This document shows, in pieces, positions 44,794-56,516 of a stretch of DNA of 64,000 nt. The position numbers were made by a program, and so were the translations under genes. Within the stretch, counting starts at the first letter, position 1, and the number at the start of each line of letters is the position of its first letter. The stretch is from Bryoerythrophyllum caledonicum. Lineage: Eukaryota > Streptophyta > Bryopsida > Pottiales > Pottiaceae. Below the pieces are notes generated by a model. It was not told the origin of the DNA, ran no database searches, and was given only the letters and a program-made list of their open reading frames with translations. Location of the stretch: the NCBI GenBank assembly GCA_963971425.1, contig OZ020524.1, positions 19,707,022 through 19,771,021 of the forward strand. The letters run 5' to 3'.

Positions 44794-47494
44794 ATGAGCA
44801 CGCTCTCCTCTGCTCTGCTCGTGTCCACCATCTTCCCTCATCACCAGCATGTGCGCAGGATGAGCGCCGCTACAATGTATTTGCTGGGGTGCACCGCAGC
44901 AGGCGCAGCGCACCGCTCGCGGCACCCAGGCTACCTCGCAGCATCCTCGCTCTCCCACCTCCTCACCATTCCCACCACAAGCACGCTTCTCCTACCATCA
45001 CACCATCGCCATCGCTCTTGGTTGAGCTCCGGCGGGCGTCGATGGCGGGCTGCTGCCAGGACGGAGGTTGTAGAGGAGGCAGCGGAGGGGACTGAGGAGG
45101 CGCCTCATGTGGCGGTTTTGTTGAAAGAGGTTGTGGCGCAGTTCGCGGGTCGGAACGTGGCGTCGTTCGTGGATTGTACGCTGGGCGCCGCGGGCCACGC
45201 TTCTGCTGTGAGAATCTTGAACCCCTCGTACTCTTCAGTGAATTTCGAACCTGCTTACTACTGTGAATGCCGTTGTTTTCTTGGCAGCGTGATGAGGGTT
45301 TATGGTCGAGGAGTTTGGGGATGGTTTGGGACGGATGAGTTGATTTTGTTGCTGAATTGGCGAGGATTGAGGTTTGTTTAGGGTTTCGGTTGGTGGAGGG
45401 TTTATAAAGGATGAGCATTAACGATTTGCTTGAGATTAACGATTGAGGAGATGATGAGGAAGTTGTAGGATGCTTCACCTGGCGTTTGAGGTTTATGAAG
45501 GGTTGTTGCTTGTTGAGGCAGTTGAGGTGGAGTTTTGGGGAGTTTTGTTTAGGGTTTAGGGGTTTAGGGTTCAGACGAATTTGGCTGAAGGTTGTGGTGA
45601 TGTGATTTGACAGATACTGAGGGAGCATCCGGAGCTGGAGACGTTCATAGGGCTTGACGTGGACCCAGTGGCACACGGCGAAGCCCGGCCTCGGCTCCAG
45701 CGGCAACGGGGCTCCTCCTCGTCGTCGAATGTGCAGCTGCACCTCGTCCTCACCAACTTCCGGAACATCAGAAAGGCTGTCACTGACGTGGATGCGACGC
45801 TGGCCTGTGCGGGAGTGGACGGCATCCTCATGGACTTGGGCATGTCCTCCATGCAGGTGAGGCTGCCTTCAATTCTCTTGCAATTGGTTTTCTTGCCCTC
45901 AACTGGAAATCTCTAAACGCTACTCCTTGTTGTATTGAGGATTTCAGGTGAATGTGGCAGAGAGGGGGTTCAGTTTCATGAAAGATGGTCCTGCTGACAT
46001 GCGCATGGACCCTTCGGTGAGTTTTCAGTTCTCTTCAAGCAATTTTTCCATACCTGATGCGTTTATCTTCATTGCTTCATTCTCCTCCCAAAACACAATA
46101 ATGAGCCTCTGTTCCGACTCATGTTTTTGGAATAGAGCTACCAAACTAGTTATGCTCTTCTTGAAAGTGCCTTCGTTGACATTTGGTTTCTTAGACTAGT
46201 AGAGTTCTTGCATTTGGTCTCTATTACCCCTAAGTGCCTATGAGGACAAAAATGTCCACTGCCATAGCTCATCAAACTTCAATCGAATCACTAGAAATTT
46301 CCTAGAAGGAGAAACCAATGGGAAGTGTAACCTACAACATCGGGTAGTGTCATTTTTATTTTGATGTGCCATTTTCATTTTCAGCTTAGGTACTTTGGGG
46401 AATCACTTTTTGAAGCTGTGCTACTTCGTGATTATTCAGGCCAGTTTGACTGCAGAAGAGATTTTGAACAAGTGGCCGGAAGCTGAAGTGGCTCGAATTC
46501 TACGTGACTATGGGGAAGAGAGAAGGTGGAAGCAACTGGCGCGCAAAATTGTGGAGAAGAGACTGGCGGGTGGAATTCACTCAACTTCCGAGCTCGTGGA
46601 ACTCATCGGAGGCAGTACTTTTGGTAAGAAGCTACCATCTCCTTCTCCAGACAGACAACTCTGATGGTATATCTCAGCGGAAGTAAAGTCACCCGAAGGT
46701 TGAATAAGACGCCTCTTCTCTTTTCATCTTGAATAACTAAAATTACCTCTGAATAGTTCTCAGCACCTAAAATCAGCTCAAAAGAGGCTATTATTCGTGG
46801 TATGTCATGCAATCTCTTTCTTCACTCTCAAAACGACTGTGACTTGAGTTTGAAGACCACCAAGCTCTACCCTTGACTGAATTGAAGGATTCTACTGGAA
46901 AGGCCACCAAGCTCTTAGAGTGAACAATAATATATTAAATCATGAGAGGGGATATCGAGTTGGTGATTTCACAAATAGCTCTTTGCCTGACATGATTTCT
47001 CTGGTGTTACTTTCTGATCAGGACGACCCGGGAGAGGCAAGACTGTGCACCCGGCGACGCGCACATTCCAAGCCCTCCGCATAGCAGTGAACGACGAGCT
47101 TCGAACGCTGGAGAAAGCCCTCACCGACGCCTTCGACCTTCTCTCCCCAAAGGGCCGCCTGGCCATCATCTCCTTCCACAGCCTGGAGGACCGCATAGTG
47201 AAGCGCTTCTTCCTGAGGGCCGCAGGAGTGGGCCAGGCAGCAGCGGACAACGAGGAGGACGACGACGCGCCTGTGACGGCACCGGAGTACATCCACATTC
47301 CGGGGGAGACCAGGCACAGCAGGTACACCAGGAGGAAGCACCAGGGGGATGGTTTCAGAGACAGGAATGTGCTGCAGGGGAGTCATGGCGTGGTGCTCAC
47401 CAAGCGGCCTGTTGTGGCGGACGATGAGGAGATTAATAGGAATCCCAGAAGTAGAAGCGCCAAGCTCCGAGTGATCGAAAAGCTTCAACTCTAG
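44794..47494 (+). CDS. mraW: 16S rRNA m4C methyltransferase MraW/RsmH, probably plastid or mitochondrial
   Basis: Five exons join in frame: 44794-45207, 45614-45856, 45948-46016, 46440-46623 and 47022-47494, giving 460 aa. Residues 1 to about 90 are rich in Ser, Ala, Arg and His and look like an organelle transit peptide. The methyltransferase domain follows: [17 protein letters not shown] (SAM-binding loop), [39 protein letters not shown], then [20 protein letters not shown] and [17 protein letters not shown]. The enzyme methylates the N4 of C1402 in bacterial-type small-subunit rRNA. The acidic loop [10 protein letters not shown] near the C-terminus is not usual in bacterial RsmH. Starts further down (MSAATM at codon 23) are possible. 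Intron 4 holds a copy of an intron repeat (about 46690-46930). Confidence 0.92.
46690..46930. repeat. Intron-resident repeat, copy in MraW intron 4
   Basis: ACTTGAGTTTGAAGACCACC, AAGCTCT, TTGACTGAATTGAAGGATTC and CACCAAGCTCTTAGAG recur in the same order in UFD2 introns at about 57740-58020 and 60345-60580. They may be a small SINE or MITE family. No clear ends are seen. Confidence 0.7.
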
Positions 47495-48239
47495 CAGGTT
47501 ATAATCCGTGCACAGAATTGGTAATGAATTCCTTTCTTGTGTGGATGGTTTTAGTTCAGAAGGCTCAGCAGAAGAGGAAAGAGAGGTGAGAAATATTGTA
47601 ATAGGGTTTCTCTTGAAGGCAACATGAAGTTCTCCTATAGAGAATCTTCACTGCTCATGAATCTCCTTTACCGAATTTGTGTCACCCCTAATCACGAGAG
47701 AATCATTCCTAGGTAGAAAAGAGGGATCAGAAAACTCTGGATAGAGGGGGGCTTCATGAAAAAGTCTAGAATCTACATCCTCAGTTCGAAACCTGCAGAT
47801 ACGGCTTTGGCTAGTTCTAGTTATTGGCACCTATGCGGCAGTCTCGTCCTCTGGAGAAGGGAACATATCACTTTAGTTGTTGTTAGTAAAAAACTGGCAC
47901 TATAATTGAAGTGTGCTCTGGACTCCTACCGCAGATTGGAGGAGGTTCAATTCGGGGAATGTGCCATATTCGCGAGGACAATGTGAGCAAGTTGCTTGAG
48001 GAACTTTTGGAATAGCGCAATTCTGAACCGACTCGGCTGCAGAAGATCAAGCCAATGGTTGGTAGCCTGTCGATTTCACTCCAACGGTTGTGAGTGCACA
48101 GCAGCAGTGGCAGCCATGTGGCTGCGTTTATGGAAAGAGCGCTTTCCGTGTGTCACTCATGTATGGACTCACGAAGTATTCACCACCTGGCTTGTCCCAT
48201 CACATCCTCGCCATTCATGGCAAACAAGTTTCACCTGAC
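47495..48239. other. 3' flank of MraW, no further gene seen
   Basis: Probably the 3' untranslated region and intergenic spacer. The small frames have no domains. Confidence 0.4.
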
Positions 48240-49830
48240 ACCCTTTGTGTCTTAAGGGTTCAGAGGTCGAGAGGCCGAGCGATTCTAGCATTTGATTGGT
48301 ATAGAGTTACATCTTGGATCTTGGGGCTGATTGTGTCCAAAATGTGTATATGGTAGCTTTTTTGAGAGTTTTGGCACCAAGCGTTTGGCCTCTTGAGGAA
48401 AGTTTTGGTTGAATAAAGAATAAAATCCCAAACTCATGTCGAGGTGCTTGAGTTTTTTTTTTCATGAACATGTTCAAATTTTCATAAAATCTTAGCCATT
48501 CGTTTGAAATGACTTTCTTTTTTCTTGATTTTTTCACTTGAGTTTTTTTACCTTAATGTTCTTATCTGAATTTTTTAGTTGAATATTATACGTAAAGACG
48601 TTTAAGGGTTGGCCAGGGTGAATTGACTACCTCATTGGAGGATCAGTGGATGGACAGAGGTGGACAAGGACCATTCCCCTCCTAGTTTCCCCTATAATCT
48701 AGTTTTTGGGTTTAAGAAACCCTCGGGAGGGTTTTAGGGTTTAGGAGTTAGGGTTTACCTTGAAGAGTTTAGGAGTTAGGGTTTATCTTGTAGAGTTTAG
48801 GGTTTAGAGTTTGAACGGATAGGAGAATGGGGTTGTGGGAACAAGCAAGGGAATGGGGAGGGGATGACCTTGTCCACCTTTGTCCATCCACTGATCAATT
48901 TGCCCTGGCCTTAAGGGTTAGCTATGATGGTTTAGGAATTGAAACTCTAGTGCCTCATATTGCTCAATCGTCTCAATTCCACTTTCCCACCTATTTTCTT
49001 TCAGTAAAAAAATGTCATTTCTTAATGTTAACTTATAATTAAAGTACAAATGCCAGTAGTGAATCTTTTTGAGTGACACTGAACATCTTGGCCATTACGT
49101 CGTATAAAGGAAGATCGCTAAACACAACAAATCGAAAATCACAACCAACATCAAATAAACAAAAAACATAGCCAGACACACCTATGCTAAGCACACCCTC
49201 AAGGAGAATGTTGTGAATCACAAGAGTAGCCAAGTGTCTCACACTTCGCAAGGGAAGAATCAACGAGTACAAGTGGAATCAGAGAATGCGGAGCCTTTTA
49301 CTAATGATAACCCATCACTTATAAGTAAAGGAAACTCAGTTAATACTCTCTAAACACACTCACAAAGCTTGACTTGACAAAGATGTCAAGTCAAGTGCAT
49401 ATGTGCTGCTATATGAATACATGCAAAACCCTAACGGATGAAGTACATCCGTTGGGCAAATGAGGTTTGGCGGACGTACATCACTAACGGACATAGATTA
49501 GAATTATCTAATCTACGCTAACACTACGCAATGTGGTGTGGTCCTTGATACCACATTCCGTGATAATTTTCTTGATGGTTTTGGCCAAAATGATTTTTCT
49601 TCTAATCTCTATGGAGGAGAAAACAAGTGAGGAAAATTTTAGGAAGTGAAACCTTTAAAGGCTAAAAATTGACTTCAAAGTTGCCAAATGGAATCTGTCA
49701 TGGCCCCTGAAATTGGCCCTTTGGGCTTCACATTATAAAGAGTCAAACTTCACAAATTGCATATCTAGATGTTTTTTTTTTCAATTCCAAGACTCAGCCT
49801 CTCAGCATAGTTTGTTCTTTAATGGAGTCC
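48240..49830. repeat. Repeat family B, second copy in two pieces
   Basis: 48240-48600 corresponds to about 2440-2640, and 49560-49830 to about 2890-3120. Between them lie a MULE-like insertion and about 640 bp of other DNA. That DNA includes a possible solo LTR-like stretch starting TGTTGTGAATCACAAGAG at about 49209. Confidence 0.45.
48611..48910. mobile_element. MULE-like MITE carrying telomere-type repeats
   Basis: The ends GGCCAGGGTGAATTGA and the inverted GGCCAGGGCAAATTGATCAG continue into ATCAGTGGATGGACA and AGGTGGACAAGG on both sides. The left arm has 15 extra bases. The 9-bp duplication TTAAGGGTT stands at 48602-48610 and 48911-48919, the size typical of Mutator-like elements. The centre consists of TTTAGGG-like units (about 48715-48815). 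Confidence 0.88.
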
Positions 49831-50159
49831 AGTTATACACCAAACTTACACAACATATCACTAGTTTTTAAGAAAACTGGGGACTCAGATAAAATGCTAT
49901 AGGGAGAACTTCATCCTGGTAAGGTAGGACAACTCAAAACTAACTGACAATCCAATACTGCTCCCTTCTATATCCATCAGGGTTGTCATAACGGGCAGAT
50001 TAGGATCATCGGACGAGACAAGCGGACGGGAAAATTGGGCCGGTCAAGTAGACGGTCTAGACGACTTTTCTCAAGTAGGCTTTGTAACTTGTCCAAGGTT
50101 TGAACATTTGACTCTAATTGATATGTCACTTTGTGATGAATCATTTCACGCTGGAACTA

Positions 50160-50420
50160 GGGCGCGAACCTGGAGCCGTGGTGGAAAGGGAAGGTGTTGG
50201 CGCAGACGCCAACGCCTACATTAAGACGTGGACGTCGGGCGCAGATGGAAGGGTAGGGCGTGGACGTTAGACGCGGACGGATGGATAGGGTGCGGGCATT
50301 TAGACGTGGACGAAAGTGCAGAGCGCGGACTTGGGGCGTGGACACAAGGCTAGGGTGTGGACGGATGGCCCTGGTGTGGACGCCGTGCTGAGGGGCGGAC
50401 TTAAACCACTCAATAAAGTA
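50160..50420. repeat. Degenerate GC-rich minisatellite (GGCGTGGACG-like)
   Basis: GGCGTGGACG, GACGCGGACG, GTGTGGACG and related 10-mers recur every 15-30 bp. A similar block with GGCGGGGACGT units stands at about 51960-52090. Both lie between the left terminus of the hAT-like element and its coding remnant. Confidence 0.65.
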
Positions 50421-51149
50421 GGCGAGCGGGGCTAGGCGGGCCTTTGAAATGCACTTGAGCCTTGGCCATGGCATACCCTCTTTCCATGGATTGGGAAAAC
50501 CATTAAATGCAGGCAACTCTTATTTTAGTTCAAATAAGATCTTATCGTACCTCAAAAAAAACATCGATTCTGTCTTTGCCAAGAAGTGGGAAAGAAATCT
50601 ACATTTAAAGTATAATTTGGACCTCTAACCATAAGCTCTTGAAAAAAAACATCTCTACTATCTCATATTTTTTTGGGCCCATGTAAGTCACTAAAAATGA
50701 ATCCAATGTTAACAAGGGAAATAAGAAGAGAAATGAAAAGGTTCAAAAAATTTAAAATGTATTGCACGTGTTAGAGAACTAAAATAAAATGGAAACCATT
50801 TAACATCGGCGTAAAAATGACTTTTCTATGTTTCAAATAGACTACGTATACGAACACTATAAAAAGGGAATGTAAAACTTTCCAATTAAATGTAAAGAAA
50901 TTAACTTTATCATTTTATATGTATGAAATATGTAAATAGTACAAAACACGTTCAAAATTATTTTTATTTAGGAAAATAATTAATTACAAACCATATAAAG
51001 CTCTCTTGTTATTGTCTATAGAAATAAATTGAAGAAAGAAGTTAATAATTGTGTTTTATATTGCTAGAAATTTTGCTAGCAGTTTCTATAGACATTTAGA
51101 TTTTTTGTACATGTAGAGAATATTACCTTCTTTGAAGATGTTAATTTTT

Positions 51150-51740
51150 TTTTCTTGTCTACAGTGTAAAGAAACATTCTAATCCAAATCAATTTTTTTT
51201 ACACATTTTGGGCAAGGGGGAAAAAGAACTTCATCTTTTCGACATAAAACATAGAGATATTTATATTTTCACTTTTATTTTTTTAATAAAAATATGTGGT
51301 AAAAATCTTCTTTATAACCGTTTGGATTATCATTCTAAAACACATCAAGTTCACAAAAAATAAATTTTGAAATGGCAATATTTGGACCTCCAGTCCTTGC
51401 ACACTCTTTTTGTATATGCTACACCCCTTTACTACTTCAAAAAATTGATGTGTATAGAACTAACATCATGATTAACACAGTGGTAAAAGATTTGGACAAA
51501 AATATGATACCAAGTGAAATCAAAGTCTGCTAAGCTACTCAAGGCAATGAAGGAATGATTCATTTTTCTTGACCTCAAATATGCAATATTGGACAAAAAT
51601 GATACTTCAGTTATCATATCTCATATGCGTCATGTAATACAAAATTAAAAAATACATTATGTGGTTGTCAAGACACCACCAAAATATCCATGTGTTGGTG
51701 TTTCTAGTTTGTAGTAGTCAAGGAAAAATTCCACAAGCCT
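51150..51740 (-). mobile_element. TTAACCCC-TIR element, copy 7 (partial, inverted)
   Basis: It shares ACACATTTTGGGCAAGG, CTTCAT, GACCTCCAGTCCTTGCACA and GATTAACACA with the inverted copies. Its terminal inverted repeats are lost or diverged. Confidence 0.5.
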
Positions 51741-52265
51741 TTATAATACTAACGGCTATAGTATTTTGAGAAAAATTTAATTTTCTACATTAAACATTCA
51801 AAATTACACCTAGTCGATACTCGTCGGGCTATTAGCGGTGCCACTTGGGCCTGCCTTGTTGTCGTGCGTCCATACTTGCATGGATGGATCTTCGTTCGAG
51901 TCCAAACAAAGCCTACAAGGATCTTATCGAGTTCTCGGGACGCGACGCCCTCGGGTGTCCAAGAACCGTTGGAACCGAGTGGGGACGTCATCGCGGGTAG
52001 GGCGGGCACGTTAGGGACTGGGCGGGGATGTTCTTGCAGGGCGGGAACCGGACTGAGCAAGGCGGGGACGTAGGCAAGGCGGGGACAATATAAAGCCGCC
52101 TCTCCTTCCTCATTCTTTTGCCAAGTCCACGCCTTATGCCTCACATGCTAATTTTCTCAACGGCCTATGCAAGTGAGTTTGGTGGGTAGTAGGGCTTGGC
52201 CCACATATTACACACAATTTTTTTCCCTTCTAAATCTAGCATTTGCGAATTGAAACCTAAGCCGG

Positions 52266-53810
52266 TTGGAGGAGTGTTTTATAATTATAGCAGGAGAAGG
52301 GAGTGAGTCGTCAGAGAAGCATCCAATGTTTGTGTATTTGGATGATGTTCGTGAAACGGTACTTCCATCTATAAATACGGAACTGGCCTCGGATTCGTCG
52401 AATCCTTCATCATCAAGCGAGAAGAGGCGGACAAAGATTCCAAATTCACAGATGCCTCCGCATGAATATGTAGTTGAGGGTAGAAGAATTGTTGTTTCCT
52501 TTACAGTCGGAAATCTTCGAGGATGTTGCTGAGCAAGTATTTGGCGCACAACAAAGAGGGATGCGATAAATTGACTCTCGACTTGCAAAGGGAGATAGAC
52601 TCAAAGTTCGAAGCAATTGAGAAATTCAACAATTTATCAGATTATTGGTTGCACTCGGTTTGGTTGGATAACCAGGTGACTGCGTTGACTACCAATATTG
52701 TTGCAAATTGGAGTTACTACACAAGTAAGAAAGAGGATGGACCATGGTTCTCACTAGGACATGCACAACAAAGAGCTTATTTCCGAATCGAGGATGATCC
52801 AAGATTTTGTTCAGCCATACTCATCTTCATGCAAGAAGAAACAACCTCCGTGGAAAGCGACAATTGAAGACCAAATACAAGCTCATCATGTTAGTGGAAC
52901 ATTTCAGTGGCTTGATAGTTCTGCTAAAGTGATCCCCATGCCAGAATAGAAAGTGATAGGTAGATATGGGACCGTCAAGAAGGTGGTGCTAACAAAACTA
53001 AAGAGGATTTTTAGCTGGATTTACTTTGCCGGAAAGACTTTGAAGACTATAAACAAAAAAGAAAAGTGGCAAAAATCATCAATGAGGCGAGGAGTTGTCC
53101 GATGAAGCATCCTGACATCATAAGACTTGCGTATTTGCATCCTAAAATGATAGAAGGCTATACACTCTGGTGGAATGGGGGATCCGTAGGTTCTTTCTGG
53201 TCCAAATACAACTCGAAACTGAGCAAAACTGTGCCACTAGATGAGATTGTGTTAGAGCATGATACATGGTTGACAAAAAAAGAACTTGGATGGATTGCAA
53301 TTTATCGCTAGAATTGAGAGAACCTGGTACTATCATTGCTTGTCGTTGTGGGGAAATGCCTCCATGCGGATTATTTCGACAATGATGCTCCACTTTGATG
53401 ATTGCAAAGCTAGTACGGTATACATAGGAACCTGCGATTGGGGGCATTCCAATCAAGCTGTAGAAAATGAGCCATCAAAGTATGGTTATTGGACCATGGA
53501 GCAACTTCAAATGGAGAAAGACGGACGAAAGTTTGCAGCACGAGAATTGTTCTATGAAGAGGAGGGCTCCACAAACTTGCTTCAAGTCATGCAACGAACA
53601 CACCTATACTCTATGGTTGCTCATGCATATGCGACGGGATGAATAGTGGCTCAAATTTGGAAAGAAGAAGGAGTCCCAAAGTTTTTTACTACGAAAAATT
53701 CGGAGCGGTACATGAACCTAAAGGTGAAATTGGAAAGCCTCCAAAAAGAAGATGTGCACAAAAGGGCGTCTGTGCATGATGTTCTAGACACATTGAAGAA
53801 GGCACTCTGA
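52266..53810 (+). pseudogene. Unrecognised, decayed protein-coding region inside the hAT-like element
   Basis: Coding-like frames follow each other with shifts between them: 52266-52532 (VYLDDVRETVLPSINTELAS, SSSEKRRTKIPNSQMPPHEY), 52523-52867 (FNNLSDYWLHSVWLDNQVTA, DGPWFSLGHAQQRAYFRIED), 53000-53311 (KHPDIIRLAYLHPKMIEGYT, then LWWNGGSVGSFWSKYNS) and 53286-53642 (GTCDWGHSNQAVENEPSKYG). A TATA-like CAATATAAAGCC lies at about 52087. The position suggests a hAT transposase, but I do not see the BED finger or the C-terminal dimerisation motif, so a captured host gene is possible. An intron near 52868-53000 may explain part of the break. Confidence 0.45.
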
Positions 53811-54305
53811 TGTTGGACTATGTATGATTGTTGTTTTTGTACATAGTTTTTTGTTTTTTGAAGTTTAGCATGTGGTGCTTACGTAGAAGGTAAGTCATTC
53901 TCGTAGAGGAATATGTGTGCTTGGCAATTGCCAAACATCTCATATATAAAACCACCGACATATTCAATAGTCAAAACACTAATATACACGATTTCTTCTT
54001 TTCCCTCATGGCAATAGTATTACTTGTGTCCGCGCTAAGCTCGAATAAATTTTGCGCCCATTCTTCGTCCACATCCAGACATCAATCTACACCCATACTA
54101 GTGACATCCCCGCCCCTACCAATTCCGTCCTGGCCCAACATCCTGCCTGGTAGCCAGATGTCGCCAACGTGGCAACCACATCCCCATTTTTTTACCTTAT
54201 CAAAGAGCCAACTACGTGGCGGACGGGATGTATACTGGACGAGCAAATCGGACGGATGAAAGGGCGAATCAGATGTCCGCCCAGTATGACAACCTTGATA
54301 TCCTT

Positions 54306-54808
54306 CTTAGATTCCAAAGAGGAATGTAGCCTATCATCACATGACTTATGCATAGACCAATGAATTTTCAAGTGATGTAATGACTGGCTACATTTCCTGC
54401 AATCTAGGAAGGGTATAGAAGTGCAAACTAGAGAAGGGAGCGGTTTTAGGTTGCCGGTCAGTTGTAGGTCCTCCTGCATTGCACCAGTGGCCAATCACCG
54501 AAATCTCAGAGTCCACATGCATCATGCGCGACGCCAATGGCATTCCTCTGATCACTTGCTCTGCCATGCAAAAAGACTCGACGTCGTCCCAGCCACGCGG
54601 ACGAGCTAAACCGCCCTTATCCGCCGCTCATCGCGAGCAGCGCGCGCCAGGTGTATGGGCAAAAATCCAACGCCACTTGTACAAATACATGTCCCCCTCG
54701 CCCCCCGAATCATCACATACCAACGCTTCCGCAACCTCACTCTGCTACTATCTGCACTCCATCTACACTCACACTTTCCAGACACCCACTCCATCTCTCA
54801 CTCTCGCA
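54306..54808 (+). promoter_or_regulatory. Upstream region of the LEA-like gene
   Basis: GC content rises towards the start codon. GACGTCGTCCCAGCCACGCG lies at about 54578, and the ACGT and CCACGCG-type cores in it resemble G-box or ABRE cores. The gene is of a stress-inducible type, so ABA or cold control is plausible but not shown. Confidence 0.35.
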
Positions 54809-55552
54809 ATGGCTGCCACCATGGCGACCATGAACATCGCTGCGGCCTCCATCGTTGCCGCACCCGCCGTCAAGACCTCGCCGTCGACGTTCCGGGGCCA
54901 GCGCCTGGTCGCCAACCGCGGCTGCGTGAGCGTCGCTGCCAGGAGGTCCGTCGTGGTGCGCGCTGAAGACGTGAGTATGCCATGCCTCATGCCGCAGCGG
55001 TGTAGAGTCTAGATGAGGACACCGTGATGGCTGCATGTTTTGTGAGTGCCTTGACGTATGTGGTGTTTGTGGGTTTGCAGAAGGGTATTGGCAAGCAGAT
55101 CCAGGAAGCGGGTGATGAATTCTCGGAGGCGGTGCAGAGGGGTGCCGAGGGCGTGCGCGATAACCTGCAGGGTACGCAGGCGGACGCGACCGGCAAGGCG
55201 AAGAGCGCCGGCAGCAACGTGCAGAGCAAGGTGAAGCAGGGCGCAGGCGAGGCGGACTCCAGCATCGGCAACAAGGTCGGCGAGTTTAAGGTATGATGAC
55301 TAGAACATTGCAGCCTGGATCGATCTCCCTAGATGCACATGTTCTGAGATTACCACTGTGTTGGCTGTGCAGGACAACCTCTTTGGAGCCGGCAAGGATG
55401 CGCAGAAGGAGGCTGACAAGAACGTGAGCAAGGCCCAAGGCGCCGGAAAGGACGCGCAGAACCAAGCCGGGAACGTGGTGGAGAATGTGCAGCAGGGGTT
55501 GAGCGACGCCGCGGAGAATGTTAAGGACGCGTTCAACAAAAATAAGAACTAA
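54809..55552 (+). CDS. Plastid-targeted LEA / COR15-like protein
   Basis: Three exons join in phase: 54809-54970, 55081-55290 and 55373-55552, giving 183 aa. The first 50 or so residues (MAATMATMNIAAASIVAAP, VSVAARRSVVVRAED) are a typical chloroplast transit peptide with cleavage likely near VVVRA. The mature part is Lys, Ala, Gly, Asp and Gln rich, without Cys or Trp. It is built of amphipathic 11-mer-like helices (GVRDNLQGTQADATGKAKSA, KDAQKEADKNVSKAQGAGKD), as in group 3/4 LEA and COR15 proteins that fold on drying and protect stromal membranes and enzymes. An earlier ATG in frame exists, but MAATMATM fits the transit peptide best. Its 3' end faces the UFD2 gene. Confidence 0.88.
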
Positions 55553-56516
55553 GTGTCTGATTCGCTGCATTTGCCGACTTAGCTACGGTGACATGACTGT
55601 AATTTCCCTGTAAATGGACGTGGAGACTAGCTAGCTAGATCGAACGGTTACAAAATGAGGATTTGAGTGCTGTACATTTTGTCTAATCTCAGTGACGCGA
55701 TTTTGAGCTTTAACTCGTGCATCTCAGTTCTTGTGCATGTCAAATATCCATACTTCCTCGTCTCGTATGAAAATATTATTTGCATACGTCATGTTAAAAT
55801 ACGATTCATCCCCTGGCCATGTATCTGGACAGGCTTATCCGTATATGTGAATTAGTGTGGCGTAATTCAATTGGAGTGATTATACTGGAAGTGATTGGTT
55901 GAAAGCATATATATGGTTAAAGTGTGGTACATAATGTACTCATTTTGTGTAACGATCATTATAGAGGAAATATGTGGTCTACATGCACCTCGTCATCAAA
56001 GTACTAGGCGTTTGGCCTGTGAATTTTTGTACACGAATGCTGAAATCTTGGTTAATCCTCAAAAGATGAAAATTCGAAAACGTCCTCAGTTCAATATATA
56101 AGTAAATTCGTAATAATTGTGATAGTTGATCATCACGTCTACGAGTAATATAACATAGAATTGATCTTCCTTGTGCACATGAAATACTCCCACTTTAAAG
56201 GTGCCAAACTATTCCACTATTTCTTCCATTAACCCTCAAACATCATGAAATACCTTCATGGTAAGTAGAACACAATGTATGAAGAAGTATTGGAACATCA
56301 ATCTACCATATCAAAAAGATGGAACAAGAGAGGGAGAGAAGAGCATGTGAATGATATAGATTAATTCCAACACAAAATTGGAAGAAACTCCTCAAGTAAG
56401 GCATCATCATCCAGACCATCTTTCTTATCCACCTTCCTCTACACAATGGCTGATGATTGATTGCAGCCAAGCCAGGCTCCATCAATCAAGTGTGTGTGTG
56501 TCAATAATCAACTATC
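55553..56516. other. Spacer between convergent genes
   Basis: About 960 bp separates the stop codons of the LEA-like and UFD2 genes. It must hold both 3' untranslated regions. No other feature was seen. Confidence 0.5.

Larger units (their letters stand above)
49978..54297 (+). mobile_element. hAT-like TIR element of 4.3 kb
   Basis: The left end CAGGGTTGTCATAACGGGCA faces the inverted right end CAAGGTTGTCATACTGGGCG. Both are typical hAT termini. The flanking 8-mers ATATCCAT (49970-49977) and ATATCCTT (54298-54305) differ at one base and fit the 8-bp hAT duplication. Further inverted similarity (CATCGGACGAGACAAGCGGAC on the left, GTCCGATTTGCTCGTCCAG on the right complement) supports the pair. 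Inside are G-rich minisatellites (50160-50420 and 51960-52090), a TTAACCCC copy (about 51150-51740) and an unidentified coding remnant (52266-53810). Confidence 0.8.

Noticed and set aside
44963..45742. 259-codon minus-strand open frame
   Set aside because: It lies antisense to MraW exons 1 and 2 and intron 1, is of low complexity, and has no domain.
50157..50516. 119-codon minus-strand frame rich in Arg and Pro
   Set aside because: It is produced by the GGCGTGGACG minisatellite.
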